From: Sphingobacteriaceae bacterium
GTDB taxonomy: Bacteria > Bacteroidota > Bacteroidia > B-17B0 > Aurantibacillaceae
NCBI GenBank assembly: GCA_016715905.1
Contig: JADJXI010000017.1
Location: 496,001-560,000, forward strand
Length of the DNA: 64,000 nt
Direction of reading: 5' to 3'
In this document: one piece after another, positions 1-8,071 of the stretch
Layout: each line of letters opens with the position of its first letter
How positions within the stretch are numbered: the first letter of the stretch is position 1
Translations under genes and position numbers: made by a program
Notes under the pieces: model-generated
Told to the model about the DNA's origin: nothing
What the model saw: only the letters and a program-made list of their open reading frames with translations
Databases searched by the model: none

Positions 1-70
1 CCATGTTGGTTTTTTAGTTTGAACAAATATAAATTAAATGAATTGAATAGGATTAAAAGTTATAAACGGC

Positions 71-79
71 TGTGGATAA
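71..79 (-). other. Isolated DnaA-box-like 9-mer
   Basis: TGTGGATAA on the plus strand is the complement of the consensus DnaA box TTATCCACA. It lies in the roughly 130-base AT-rich stretch before the first gene. Only one such site was noticed, so an origin is not supported; chance occurrence is quite possible. Nothing else is recognisable in positions 1-130, except that CAT at 2-4 could be the start codon of a minus-strand gene running off the edge. Confidence 0.25.
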
Positions 80-130
80 TTAATTTTAGTAATGAAAATA
101 ACCTAAAATATTTAAATACACAGTTTAAAT

Positions 131-1333
131 CTAAAAAATATTATTTAGTTTTCTGGCAAGTACAACGCCCATCGTAAAACAGGATTGCAGCAAATATCCG
201 CCGGTTGGCGCATCATAATCCAACATTTCGCCAATAGCAAAATGCTGAGGCAGTTTTTTAATTTGAAAATTTTCATCTATTTCATTCAAATCAATTCCCC
301 CAACAGTTGAAATAGCCTCAGTTATAGCCCCGCATCTATATACAACTAGCGGAAAAGATTTAATTTTTTCGGCAAGTGTTTCAGCATTTAAAAATTCTTC
401 TTTAGTAAGATAAAATTTGAGTAGCTGAATTAGAAATGAAGGTAAATTTATTTCTCTTTTAATTTGCTCCGTATAATTATTCTTAGCGTTTATTTTATTT
501 ATTTTTTCCACAAGCTGAGCCTTGCTTAACGATGGTTTTAAATCCACATTTAATATCGCCTTTCCATTATTCGCTTTTAAATCGGCTCTAATTTGAGGAC
601 TTAAAGGATATACTCCGCTGCCTTCAATACCCTGTGCGGTAAAAGTTATTTCGCCCAAATGATTTACATTATGACAGGAAATGGATATATTTTTTAAGGA
701 TTTACCTGCTAATTTTGGAATTAATATTTCGGGCCAATGAATTAAAAAGGTGCAATTACTGGCCTCGAAATTATTTACCTGAACTCCTTTTGTTTTAAAA
801 AAATCTTTCCAGCTTCCGTCACTACCGGTAACGTGCCAACTAGCACCTCCTAAACAAAATACGGTAAAGTCACTGCTGATTTCTACCTTTTCCTTTGGCG
901 TTTTAAATAATAATTTAGTCTCATTAAATCCTGCCCATTCATGTTCAAATAGAAATCTAATTTTTTTCGTTTTTATTTTATCTAATAAAATGTTTAAAAC
1001 CTGTATGGGTTTTAAATTTGAAACCGGAAAAATTCTTTTGCTACTACCTACAAAAGTTTCAATCCCAAGTTGATCTAACCAATTGATAAAATCAATATTT
1101 GAAAATTGTTGAAATGCTTTTTCTAAAAAGATTTTCGGAGTATATTTTTCAATAAATGAAGTAGGGGATTCGGAATGCGTAATATTTAGGCCTCCTTGAC
1201 CGGCAACCAAAAATTTCCTACCGGCCGATTTACTTTTTTCATAAATAGTAATTTCAAAAAGTTCTGTGTTTAATTCAAGGGCCAGTGCTAAGGCACATGC
1301 GCCTGATCCAATTATCGAGACTTTTTTTTTCAA
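131..1333 (-). CDS. HI0933-type (TIGR03862-like) NAD(P)/FAD-dependent flavoprotein
   Basis: A predicted cytosolic flavoprotein of the HI0933/BaiN superfamily whose substrate is unknown. The N-terminus has a Rossmann dinucleotide-binding motif (GSGACALALALEL, about residues 9-21), then the family motif GRKFLVAGQGGLNITHSE near residue 38; the C-terminus carries DAPTGGYLLQSCF, typical of the PP_4765 subgroup. The length of 400 aa is near the family norm. The only plausible start is TTG at 1331-1333, because no ATG precedes the Rossmann motif. That TTG directly follows the TAA stop of the upstream HTH gene in the same frame, so it is the last gene of a four-gene operon (permease, ATPase, HTH, flavoprotein). 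The family is secure, the role is not. Confidence 0.85.
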   Translation of the reverse strand: MKKKVSIIGSGACALALALELNTELFEITIYEKSKSAGRKFLVAGQGGLNITHSESPTSFIEKYTPKIFLEKAFQQFSNIDFINWLDQLGIETFVGSSKRIFPVSNLKPIQVLNILLDKIKTKKIRFLFEHEWAGFNETKLLFKTPKEKVEISSDFTVFCLGGASWHVTGSDGSWKDFFKTKGVQVNNFEASNCTFLIHWPEILIPKLAGKSLKNISISCHNVNHLGEITFTAQGIEGSGVYPLSPQIRADLKANNGKAILNVDLKPSLSKAQLVEKINKINAKNNYTEQIKREINLPSFLIQLLKFYLTKEEFLNAETLAEKIKSFPLVVYRCGAITEAISTVGGIDLNEIDENFQIKKLPQHFAIGEMLDYDAPTGGYLLQSCFTMGVVLARKLNNIF

Positions 1334-2338
1334 TTATAATTTGGCAAGATTAACGTACTGATCAAGCGTTTTAAACATATCGCTAAAAAATTGATAGCGT
1401 TGTTTTTCAGCAATACCACTTATTAAAGTACTTTTCTTTTCTAAATTCTTCATCCAGTGCTCGGTTTCTTCACAAAACTCAGGATTGTTGGTAGTAAGTG
1501 AATTTAAAGTGTTGAACGTAATATAAGAATACCTGGATTCACCCATTTGAACATAAATGCAATTTGTTCCCAAAACTACTTCGCTACTGTACAATTGAAA
1601 TGTTTCATTTTTATCACTTATATTTTTTCTTCCGTTTTCAGCAAAACCTTGCACCATAGTAAGCATATCTCGGTTTTCTTCCAGCAATTCAAGTGCTTGT
1701 TCTTTTTTCAAAATGCCACTGTCTAAGTAAAATTGAATTTGACGAAGGTTTGTAAGTATGGTTTCTCGGGTCCAAATTTCAACACTGGGAACTTTTAAAT
1801 ATTCTAAAAAGGACTGATGGGCCACTTCAATTAATCGATCAGGGATTATGCCCCATTCAAATTTTTTATTTTGGTATTCAGGCACATTTAACACACTGCG
1901 TTGCCAGTAAAAAAGTTTAAACTCTGCATTTTTTTTTGAGAAAAACGAATAAAATAAAGGCGTTTCCTCTGCAACATAATGTAGCTTTTTATTATCGAAC
2001 TGGGTAATTAGTTTGAGGTGTCCGGATATCCGATTAAAATAATTTTCTAAATTTTCTGAACTGTCAATCAATTTGGTATATGAAAATGTAACCGTGTCGC
2101 TTCTATTGCTAAATACATCATCAACACTTATTACATATTTTTTAGTGAGTTTATATACTTCCTCTATGGTTAATTCAGTTTCTCCCCTGATTCTTCTATA
2201 TGCACTATCAATACTAATATTTAAAACATCTGCTATCTCTTCTGCAAGTCCAACGTTTGCTGGGAGAATTTCTTTTAATTTGGTAATAAAATTGTTTTGA
2301 ATTAAAAGTTCTTTTACCGGGGTAGTTTTTTTTGCCAT
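1334..2338 (-). CDS. HTH-domain protein, probable transcriptional regulator
   Basis: A 334-residue protein with an N-terminal helix-turn-helix (about residues 28-72; LAEEIADVLNISIDSAYRRI is a typical bi-helical DNA-binding segment, followed by LTIEEVYKLTKKYVIS). The remaining 250 residues are mixed helical with no domain I recognise; proteins of this layout, annotated only as HTH or hypothetical, are common in Bacteroidota. The ATG start lies 10 bases after the MlaF-like ATPase stop, and the stop abuts the flavoprotein start, so it is cotranscribed with both. It may regulate this operon or envelope lipid homeostasis, but that is inference. No signal peptide or membrane segment is visible. Confidence 0.7.
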   Translation of the reverse strand: MAKKTTPVKELLIQNNFITKLKEILPANVGLAEEIADVLNISIDSAYRRIRGETELTIEEVYKLTKKYVISVDDVFSNRSDTVTFSYTKLIDSSENLENYFNRISGHLKLITQFDNKKLHYVAEETPLFYSFFSKKNAEFKLFYWQRSVLNVPEYQNKKFEWGIIPDRLIEVAHQSFLEYLKVPSVEIWTRETILTNLRQIQFYLDSGILKKEQALELLEENRDMLTMVQGFAENGRKNISDKNETFQLYSSEVVLGTNCIYVQMGESRYSYITFNTLNSLTTNNPEFCEETEHWMKNLEKKSTLISGIAEKQRYQFFSDMFKTLDQYVNLAKL

Positions 2339-2348
2339 AGTATTAAAA

Positions 2349-3098
2349 TTAAATTTTCAGAAAAGTTTTCATGAATTCACTTGCAAAAACAAAGTCTTTC
2401 AATTCCTTGTTTTCTGACCTCAACACTTCTTTATTTGTTCCCGACCACCAATTATTACCTTGGTGAACAAATAGAATATTATCTCCAATTTCCATTACAC
2501 TATTCATGTCATGTGTAATTATTATTGTTGTAATATTATATTTTAAAGTGATATCTCTGATTAGTTCATCAATGACAATAGATGTTTTTGGATCTAGCCC
2601 TGAATTAGGTTCATCACAAAACAAATATTCAGGATTGTTGGCAATAGCCCTGGCCAGCGACGCTCTTTTTTTCATCCCACCACTTAGTTCTGACGGGAAC
2701 AAATGATTTTTCCCTTCTAATTTTACAAGTTCCAGACAAAAGTTTACTCGATCTTTTTTTTCGGCCTTACTTAAGTTTGTAAACATGTCTAAAGGAAATC
2801 GAACATTTTCCTCTAAGGTTTGTGAATCAAATAGTGCGCCGCCCTGAAACAACATGCCTATTTTTTTTCTGATTTCCTGTTTTTCTTTTGGGAGTAGAGT
2901 AGGAAAGTTATGACCGGCGTATAACACTTCTCCTGAATCAACAGGATACAATCCAACCATCAATTTAAGAATAGTTGTTTTTCCACATCCACTTTCTCCT
3001 ATTATTAAATTGGTTTTACCGGGAAAGAAATTAAATGATACGTCCTTAACAATGTGTCGTCCATCAAAGGATTTATTAATATTTTTTAATTCTATCAA
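2349..3098 (-). CDS. MlaF-like ABC transporter ATP-binding protein
   Basis: ATPase subunit of an MCE-type (Mla-like) phospholipid or hydrophobic-compound transporter at the inner membrane. Visible are Walker A (GESGCGKTT, about residues 35-43), Q-loop (GMLFQGG), signature LSGGMKKRASLARAIA and Walker B YLFCDEPNSGLDP; the SGGM(K/Q)KR signature is characteristic of MlaF rather than of drug exporters. Its ATG overlaps the end of the permease gene by four bases, so the two are translationally coupled. No MlaD/MCE substrate-binding subunit follows; the next gene is an HTH regulator. The MCE protein must be encoded elsewhere or be absent. Confidence 0.9.
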   Translation of the reverse strand: MIELKNINKSFDGRHIVKDVSFNFFPGKTNLIIGESGCGKTTILKLMVGLYPVDSGEVLYAGHNFPTLLPKEKQEIRKKIGMLFQGGALFDSQTLEENVRFPLDMFTNLSKAEKKDRVNFCLELVKLEGKNHLFPSELSGGMKKRASLARAIANNPEYLFCDEPNSGLDPKTSIVIDELIRDITLKYNITTIIITHDMNSVMEIGDNILFVHQGNNWWSGTNKEVLRSENKELKDFVFASEFMKTFLKI

Positions 3099-3838
3099 CG
3101 TGTAAAAAACAAATTGGTAATAATTAATCCAAATAATAGAATAAGAATACTACTATATACAACGGCGTTGGTACTGCTTTTGCCAACTTCCAGGGCACCT
3201 CCACTGGTGTGGTAACCAAAATAGGAAGAGATAGAAGTGATTAAAAAGGCAAAAACCAATACTTTAGTAAAGGCAAAATATAATTTCCAGGGTTCAAAAA
3301 ATGCTTGAATTCCATAAATATATTCGTAGGCACTGCACGCGCCTGCAGCCACACCCATGGCATATCCACCCCACAAGCCCAGGAACATACTTAATGCAAT
3401 TAAAAACGGAAAAATTAATATTGACGCTGCAATTTTCGGAAAAATTAAATAACTGGCAGAGTTAATTCCCATTATCTCTAATGCATCTATTTGTTCAGAA
3501 ATTCGCATAGCTCCTATTTCAGAAGCGATGTTTGAACCTACTTTTCCGGCTAATATTAAACAGATTACTGTAGGACTAAATTCAAGCAACATACTTTCAC
3601 GTGTTGTAAATCCAACAGCATACAAAGGAACTAGAGGACTGGTAAAGCCAAAAGCAGCCTGAATGGTGATAATCCCCCCCATAAAAATTGAAATAATGGA
3701 GATAATGGGAAGGGAAGAAATACCTATACTGTTTATTTCATGAATAATTTGCCTCCAGTAAACGCTTGTTTTTTCAGGTTTACCAAATACGCGTATCATT
3801 AACGCAGTATATTTTCCGATATGATATAGCGGCTTCAT
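3095..3838 (-). CDS. MlaE-family ABC transporter permease
   Basis: Integral inner-membrane permease of the MlaE family (247 aa, usual length), partner of the MlaF-like ATPase that overlaps it by four bases. The protein has about five to six hydrophobic segments. Family hallmarks include the glycine-rich stretch IFMGGIITIQAAFGF after the first membrane helix and the conserved EIGAMRISEQIDALEIMGIN segment, the coupling region that contacts the ATPase. In the characterised systems this core moves phospholipids between inner and outer membrane with an MCE protein; direction and substrate here are inferred. It is the first gene of the minus-strand operon, divergent from a small lipoprotein gene 47 bases away. 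Confidence 0.9.
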   Translation of the reverse strand: MKPLYHIGKYTALMIRVFGKPEKTSVYWRQIIHEINSIGISSLPIISIISIFMGGIITIQAAFGFTSPLVPLYAVGFTTRESMLLEFSPTVICLILAGKVGSNIASEIGAMRISEQIDALEIMGINSASYLIFPKIAASILIFPFLIALSMFLGLWGGYAMGVAAGACSAYEYIYGIQAFFEPWKLYFAFTKVLVFAFLITSISSYFGYHTSGGALEVGKSSTNAVVYSSILILLFGLIITNLFFTR

Positions 3839-3885
3839 TTTAAAGATTAAAAATAATAATAAATTCTCAGTATATTTACTGTTGT

Positions 3886-4044
3886 ATGAAGATAAAAAGA
3901 GTATTCATCCTGTTTATAGGACTGCTTGTATTCAGCACAAGTTTATCGTCTTGTTTTCTTTTTAAATCAAAAAATAAATGCGATTCATGTCCGGGAATCA
4001 TGAAGGTAAAGAAATCAAAAAAACAATCTAAAGGTTCAATTTAA
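3886..4044 (+). CDS. Small Cys-containing lipoprotein (52 aa)
   Basis: An ATG-TAA ORF of 52 codons, below common length cut-offs. It begins with a positively charged N-terminus (MKIKR), a hydrophobic stretch, and the lipobox LSSC with Cys23 as the predicted lipidated residue. The mature tail is short and lysine-rich and holds a CDSCPG motif, giving about 30 residues after lipidation. It sits alone on the plus strand between a divergent permease gene (47 bases between starts) and a convergent gene whose stop lies 6 bases away, so it fills an otherwise unexplained gap. Similar tiny lipoproteins with C-x-C-P or C-x-x-C-P tails occur in Bacteroidota; function unknown. The lipobox and reading frame are seen directly; expression is inferred. 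Confidence 0.65.
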   Translation: MKIKRVFILFIGLLVFSTSLSSCFLFKSKNKCDSCPGIMKVKKSKKQSKGSI

Positions 4045-4050
4045 ATTTTT

Positions 4051-4860
4051 TTAATAGGCAACTTCTACATGCAATCCAATTCCTATTGGACTTACTTTTT
4101 CCCATTTATCCTGACTGGCTTGTCTGAAATAAGTTGCGCTACCAACTAATTTTGTAGCAAACGATAATTTACTGGCATCTCCTAAATCTTTTATCCATTC
4201 AATGGAAATAAATGCATCTTCATCCAAAAATAAATTATAAGGGGTTAAATCTGTTTTTATAAATCCTGTTTTTTGAGGCATGGTAATGTAAATGTTTTGT
4301 TGGAGCAAATTAGTATCGGGCAAACCGTTTTTGCCTACACAATATAAATTAACGCGAAAAATCACACTATCAATTTCATTATTGTTCACCTGAAACATAA
4401 GTGACTTAAGGTGTGTTTGTTTATTTTTGATGTTTAGTTTTATGGCCATTTCGGTTCCTAAATTATTGTTTTTGAAACCTGCAGAAATGCCCTTAGCGGT
4501 GGTTTTATTGCCTAAAATTTTTGTCTTAATTTTTTTTGAAGTAACAGATATTTCTTTAAGATTTACGGAAACCTGTTTCATTTTAGCAATCGGATTCGTA
4601 ATTAAATCTTTGCTTTTTGTTTTAATGGTTTCGTAACCTATAAGTGAAATTTGAATAGTTTCATTTTTTAAACTATCGGGTATCATCAGGCTGTATTCGC
4701 CATTTTCATCCGAAACCGTACCAATTCCTTTACCTAGTATGCCTATGTTTGCGAATTCAACAGGAGAACCATTTGATTCGTCAATTAATTTACCCTTGCA
4801 TACCGTTTGTGCATTTAAAAATTGATTAACAATAAAAAACAGGATGAATAGTTTTTTCAT
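4051..4860 (-). CDS. Secreted protein with N-terminal carboxypeptidase-regulatory-like domain
   Basis: 269 aa with a clear signal peptide (MKKLFILFFIVNQFLNAQ). Residues about 20-100 form a CarboxypepD_reg-like beta-sandwich (GKLIDESNGSPVEFANIGI, then GTVSDENGEYSL), the domain found at the N-terminus of many Bacteroidota TonB receptors and surface proteins. Here no TonB barrel follows; instead there are about 165 residues of beta-rich sequence with a conserved-looking MAIKLNIKN segment and DLTPYNLFLDEDAFISIEW. This layout recurs in Bacteroidota periplasmic or outer-membrane-associated proteins without known function. It stands alone: convergent with the small lipoprotein gene and 54 bases downstream of the TPR-PD40 gene on the same strand. 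Confidence 0.65.
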   Translation of the reverse strand: MKKLFILFFIVNQFLNAQTVCKGKLIDESNGSPVEFANIGILGKGIGTVSDENGEYSLMIPDSLKNETIQISLIGYETIKTKSKDLITNPIAKMKQVSVNLKEISVTSKKIKTKILGNKTTAKGISAGFKNNNLGTEMAIKLNIKNKQTHLKSLMFQVNNNEIDSVIFRVNLYCVGKNGLPDTNLLQQNIYITMPQKTGFIKTDLTPYNLFLDEDAFISIEWIKDLGDASKLSFATKLVGSATYFRQASQDKWEKVSPIGIGLHVEVAY

Positions 4861-4914
4861 ATAAATTATTATTTAGTTGAGACGAAGAAAAGGGGTTATA
4901 AGTTACAGTTGCAG

Positions 4915-6480
4915 CTACTTTTTTCGCAAGACGTAATTTATGTAATTGTAAGATTCGGTTTTGCCGATATCTGAAATTGATATATCATCAGTGTATTCTT
5001 CATATCCTTCAGCAATTACGCGTATAGCGTATTTACCAACAGGAAGGTTCATAACAAATCTTCCGGTTTTGGTGTGTGGTGTATACAAGTACTCGTATTT
5101 AGTTTTTTTATTCGTAGCAAAAATTTGTACAGCAACATTTTTAGGTTGATTAGGAGAAAGGGAGTCGCCATAAAATACTTTTCCAACATAGAGTCTGGCA
5201 AGTTGATCGTGGTCGTTGAATTTAATCCGGTAAATATCTAAATCTCCTTGTCCCCCGTTTCGGAAAGCACTGATATATGCTACACGGTCATCCGGAGTTA
5301 CGCAAATGTTTCTGTCATCGTCTGTAGAATTCACCGGGAATCCCAGGTTTTCCGGTTTAGAAAAAGTATTATTTTCAATATTCCAGGTTGTTCTGAATAA
5401 ATCATATCCGCCCATACTATTATGACCTTCGCTTGCGAAATAGAGAGTAACCCCATCATTTAACAAATAAGGGAAATCTTCATTATATTTTGTATTAATA
5501 ATTTCGGGTAATTTTTGAGGTAATGCCCATTTGTTATTAGGGAGTTTTCTGCAAACATAAATGTCGCTTGTAGATTCAACTTTATCTCTTCTGGCAAAAA
5601 ACATGGTCATGCCATCTTCACTTAAGCAACCGCTGGTTTCAATTTTTTCATTAATAAGGGGATCACAAATTTTAGGTTTTGAAAAATCTGTTTTGGTATC
5701 TTTTCGTGTGCTAATGTATAAATCGCCGAATTTATCAATGTGATCTTCGTACACATATAATTCTAATCCATCAGATTTTAATCCAACAGCTTGTTCATCC
5801 ATACTTCCGTTAATATTTCGCCCTATATTTTGAGCTTTCCCCCATTTACCGTTTTCTACATTACTTATAAAAATATCACTGGGGTGATACCCATCTACTT
5901 CCACTTTTTTACCTCCAATGCCTTCTTTTCTTCTAGATGTGAAAACTAAGAAGTTTTCGTCTGAGCTTACAAAAGGGTAATAATCGGGCTCATCACTATT
6001 CACATCTTTCCCTAAATTCTGAAAGGCAACGTTTACCGGATTATTAATAAATTTTTCAGCGTTCTTGCACTGCTCAATTAGTCGATCAGCTTCTTCTGCT
6101 TTTTTTGGTTTTAAGGTTTTATACTTTTCGTAAGCTGTTATGGCATCATTAATTCGGTTATTTAAATGATACGCTTTTCCTAAATGCAACCAACCTTCCT
6201 CTTCACATTTAGGATCCTTTACATATTGTTCTAAATATTTTATCGGCTCTTCTCTGCTTATTTTTGTTCGAATGTAACAGATGCCCAATTTAAGCCTGAT
6301 TTTATTATTTTTCGGGTCTTTTTTTAATTCTGATCTGTAAATCGGAATCGCCATTAAATAATTATCATGTTTAAAGTGTTCATCGGCATCATCAACGGTA
6401 GGTGGACCAAATCCTTTTTTTTGCGCAAAGGAAAAAGATGCAGCTAGCAAGAAAATAATTATGTATGAAAATTTCTTCAT
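4915..6480 (-). CDS. TPR and PD40 beta-propeller envelope protein lacking an OmpA domain
   Basis: 521 aa: signal peptide (residues 1-19), tetratricopeptide-like helices (about 30-140), a PD40/WD40-like propeller (about 150-420, with repeated blades such as FTSRRKEGIGGKK, MFFARRD, LYFASEGHNSMGGYDLFR and YISAFRNGGQGDLDIYR), and a C-terminal beta-sandwich (about 440-515). This is the domain order of PorE-like T9SS proteins and of the 731-aa protein at 20222-22417, but the OmpA peptidoglycan-binding domain is missing: the protein ends right after the sandwich. It probably acts in the periplasm or outer membrane; link to the T9SS is by resemblance only. It is monocistronic or cotranscribed with the gene downstream at 4860. 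Confidence 0.75.
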   Translation of the reverse strand: MKKFSYIIIFLLAASFSFAQKKGFGPPTVDDADEHFKHDNYLMAIPIYRSELKKDPKNNKIRLKLGICYIRTKISREEPIKYLEQYVKDPKCEEEGWLHLGKAYHLNNRINDAITAYEKYKTLKPKKAEEADRLIEQCKNAEKFINNPVNVAFQNLGKDVNSDEPDYYPFVSSDENFLVFTSRRKEGIGGKKVEVDGYHPSDIFISNVENGKWGKAQNIGRNINGSMDEQAVGLKSDGLELYVYEDHIDKFGDLYISTRKDTKTDFSKPKICDPLINEKIETSGCLSEDGMTMFFARRDKVESTSDIYVCRKLPNNKWALPQKLPEIINTKYNEDFPYLLNDGVTLYFASEGHNSMGGYDLFRTTWNIENNTFSKPENLGFPVNSTDDDRNICVTPDDRVAYISAFRNGGQGDLDIYRIKFNDHDQLARLYVGKVFYGDSLSPNQPKNVAVQIFATNKKTKYEYLYTPHTKTGRFVMNLPVGKYAIRVIAEGYEEYTDDISISDIGKTESYNYINYVLRKK

Positions 6481-6521
6481 TAAAAATGACCCACCTAATA
6501 TAGGGAAATAATTACTATTCT

Positions 6522-7346
6522 CTATTTTTTTTGTGAAAGATTAAATAGTTCGTCTTTTTCTTTTTTGGATAAGCTGTCATACCCACTTTTAGCAATTTTA
6601 TCTAAAATTTCATTCATTCGGTTTTCTGCAAAGCGTTTGTCCTCATTTCTAACTTCTTCTGACTTATTTCCCCTTACAATTTTTAATTTTTGTCTATTTT
6701 TTGTTAAAAAGGAAAAATTAAAAAAGTCATATCCTTTTTTCAAATTTAAACCGTATAATAACCCAAAAACAGCCCCCCCAATATGAGAAATTTTACCGCC
6801 TGTATTTAATGAAAAGTCAATAAAAGTGCTTAAAATAAATGTAAGGATTGCAAAATACTTAAAAGGCATTTGTATAATTCCCCATAAACTAACCTGATAG
6901 TTGGGGGCGTATATTGCCATAACCATTACAACACCTGTAACAGCAGCAGAGGCTCCTATTAGAATAGATCCGGAAAAAGAGTCGGGCAATAAGATTCCGC
7001 AGATTAATAAAAGGGCGGCACCTGAAAGCCCGCTCATTATGTAAACGTAAAGCAGCCTACTTTCACCCAGGATTAAATAAAATAATTGAGCGCAGTAATA
7101 AAAAAGTAACATGTTCCAGAATATATGACCCAATGATTCATGTGAAAACATGTAGGTAACCAGGGTCCATATTTTAAATATAAAATCTGTTTCTCCAATA
7201 GGGAGTCCAAGGTAGGGTAGCAGGTCGATATGCAGAATATGAACTGATAAATTCAGAGTTAAAAAAAGGGCAACGTTAATGATAATAAGTTGAGCTAATC
7301 TCCCTTGTTGCCTAAATGAATGAATTATTTTTTGAAAAAAGTTCAT
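6522..7346 (-). CDS. Rhomboid-family intramembrane serine protease with C-terminal DUF6576-type tail
   Basis: 274 aa with about six membrane helices in residues 15-205. The predicted nucleophile is Ser in GASAAVTG and the predicted base is His in SHIGGAVFGLLYG; the residue after the serine is Ala rather than the Gly of the standard GxSG motif. The soluble tail (about 225-274) has the conserved ILDKIAKSGYDSLSKKEKD pattern of the DUF6576 family, which in Bacteroidota is usually attached to a rhomboid. The start overlaps the preceding rhomboid gene by four bases, placing it last in a mutL-rhomboid-rhomboid operon. Substrate unknown. Confidence 0.88.
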   Translation of the reverse strand: MNFFQKIIHSFRQQGRLAQLIIINVALFLTLNLSVHILHIDLLPYLGLPIGETDFIFKIWTLVTYMFSHESLGHIFWNMLLFYYCAQLFYLILGESRLLYVYIMSGLSGAALLLICGILLPDSFSGSILIGASAAVTGVVMVMAIYAPNYQVSLWGIIQMPFKYFAILTFILSTFIDFSLNTGGKISHIGGAVFGLLYGLNLKKGYDFFNFSFLTKNRQKLKIVRGNKSEEVRNEDKRFAENRMNEILDKIAKSGYDSLSKKEKDELFNLSQKK

Positions 7347-8071
7347 GAATAGTAATTCTTGCTTTTATTCTTCCAAATTAATACAATAATAAGCCCTACA
7401 AATAAGCCCCCAACATGAGCAAAATGAGCCACGTTGTCACCTTCCTGGTTACTAAGTCCTAATAATAATTCTAATCCGCCATAAATAATTACTATCCATT
7501 TGGCCTTGATGGGAATCAGAAAATAGATATATAATAATTGATTTGGGAAAAGTAATCCATAAGCTCCTAACATACCAAATAATGAACCAGAGGCTCCTAC
7601 AATTACGTTTGCATTTAAATATTCATATTTTTGATTAATCAGCATGGCTTTGTAATTAGCGTCTTCTATAAAAAGATTAATATTTTGATTGATGGCATCC
7701 AAATTTTCAGTTATTTGAATATGCATTATAATGTACTGGGTTACTGCAGCACCTAAACCGGTTAGGATATAAAATATTAAGAACTTTTTGGGTCCCCAAA
7801 CTTGTTCCAAAACCTGCCCGAACATATAAACCCCAAACATATTAAAGAAAATATGCATAAAACTACCATGCATAAAAATGTAGGTTACGAACTGATGAGG
7901 TTTAAAAGTTGGAGCCAAGTGATGATGCAAGCCTAAATAGTCATACAAGTTAAGATTAGAATCCTGGGTTAAATAAGTAGCAGCAAATAATAAAACCGAA
8001 ATGATAATAATATTTTTTGTTACAACCGGCATTTGCAAAAAGCCACCGGGTCTATATTGATTGAAGCTCAT
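7343..8071 (-). CDS. Rhomboid-family intramembrane serine protease
   Basis: 242 aa integral membrane protease. The active-site motif GASGSLFGMLGAYG supplies the catalytic serine, and HFAHVGGLFVG supplies the catalytic histidine; the HGSFMHIFFNMFG segment is the conserved second-helix motif. Helices span most of the chain, with a short charged C-terminus. It overlaps mutL and the second rhomboid gene by four bases each, so all three are probably translated from one mRNA. Unlike its neighbour it keeps the canonical GxSG and has no DUF6576 tail, so the two are not recent copies. Substrate unknown. Confidence 0.9.
   Translation of the reverse strand: MSFNQYRPGGFLQMPVVTKNIIIISVLLFAATYLTQDSNLNLYDYLGLHHHLAPTFKPHQFVTYIFMHGSFMHIFFNMFGVYMFGQVLEQVWGPKKFLIFYILTGLGAAVTQYIIMHIQITENLDAINQNINLFIEDANYKAMLINQKYEYLNANVIVGASGSLFGMLGAYGLLFPNQLLYIYFLIPIKAKWIVIIYGGLELLLGLSNQEGDNVAHFAHVGGLFVGLIIVLIWKNKSKNYYS

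Noticed and set aside
71..79. Replication origin, because of a consensus DnaA box
   Set aside because: Only one box was seen, with no cluster, no dnaA, and no AT-rich unwinding array. A single 9-mer can occur by chance in 64 kb.
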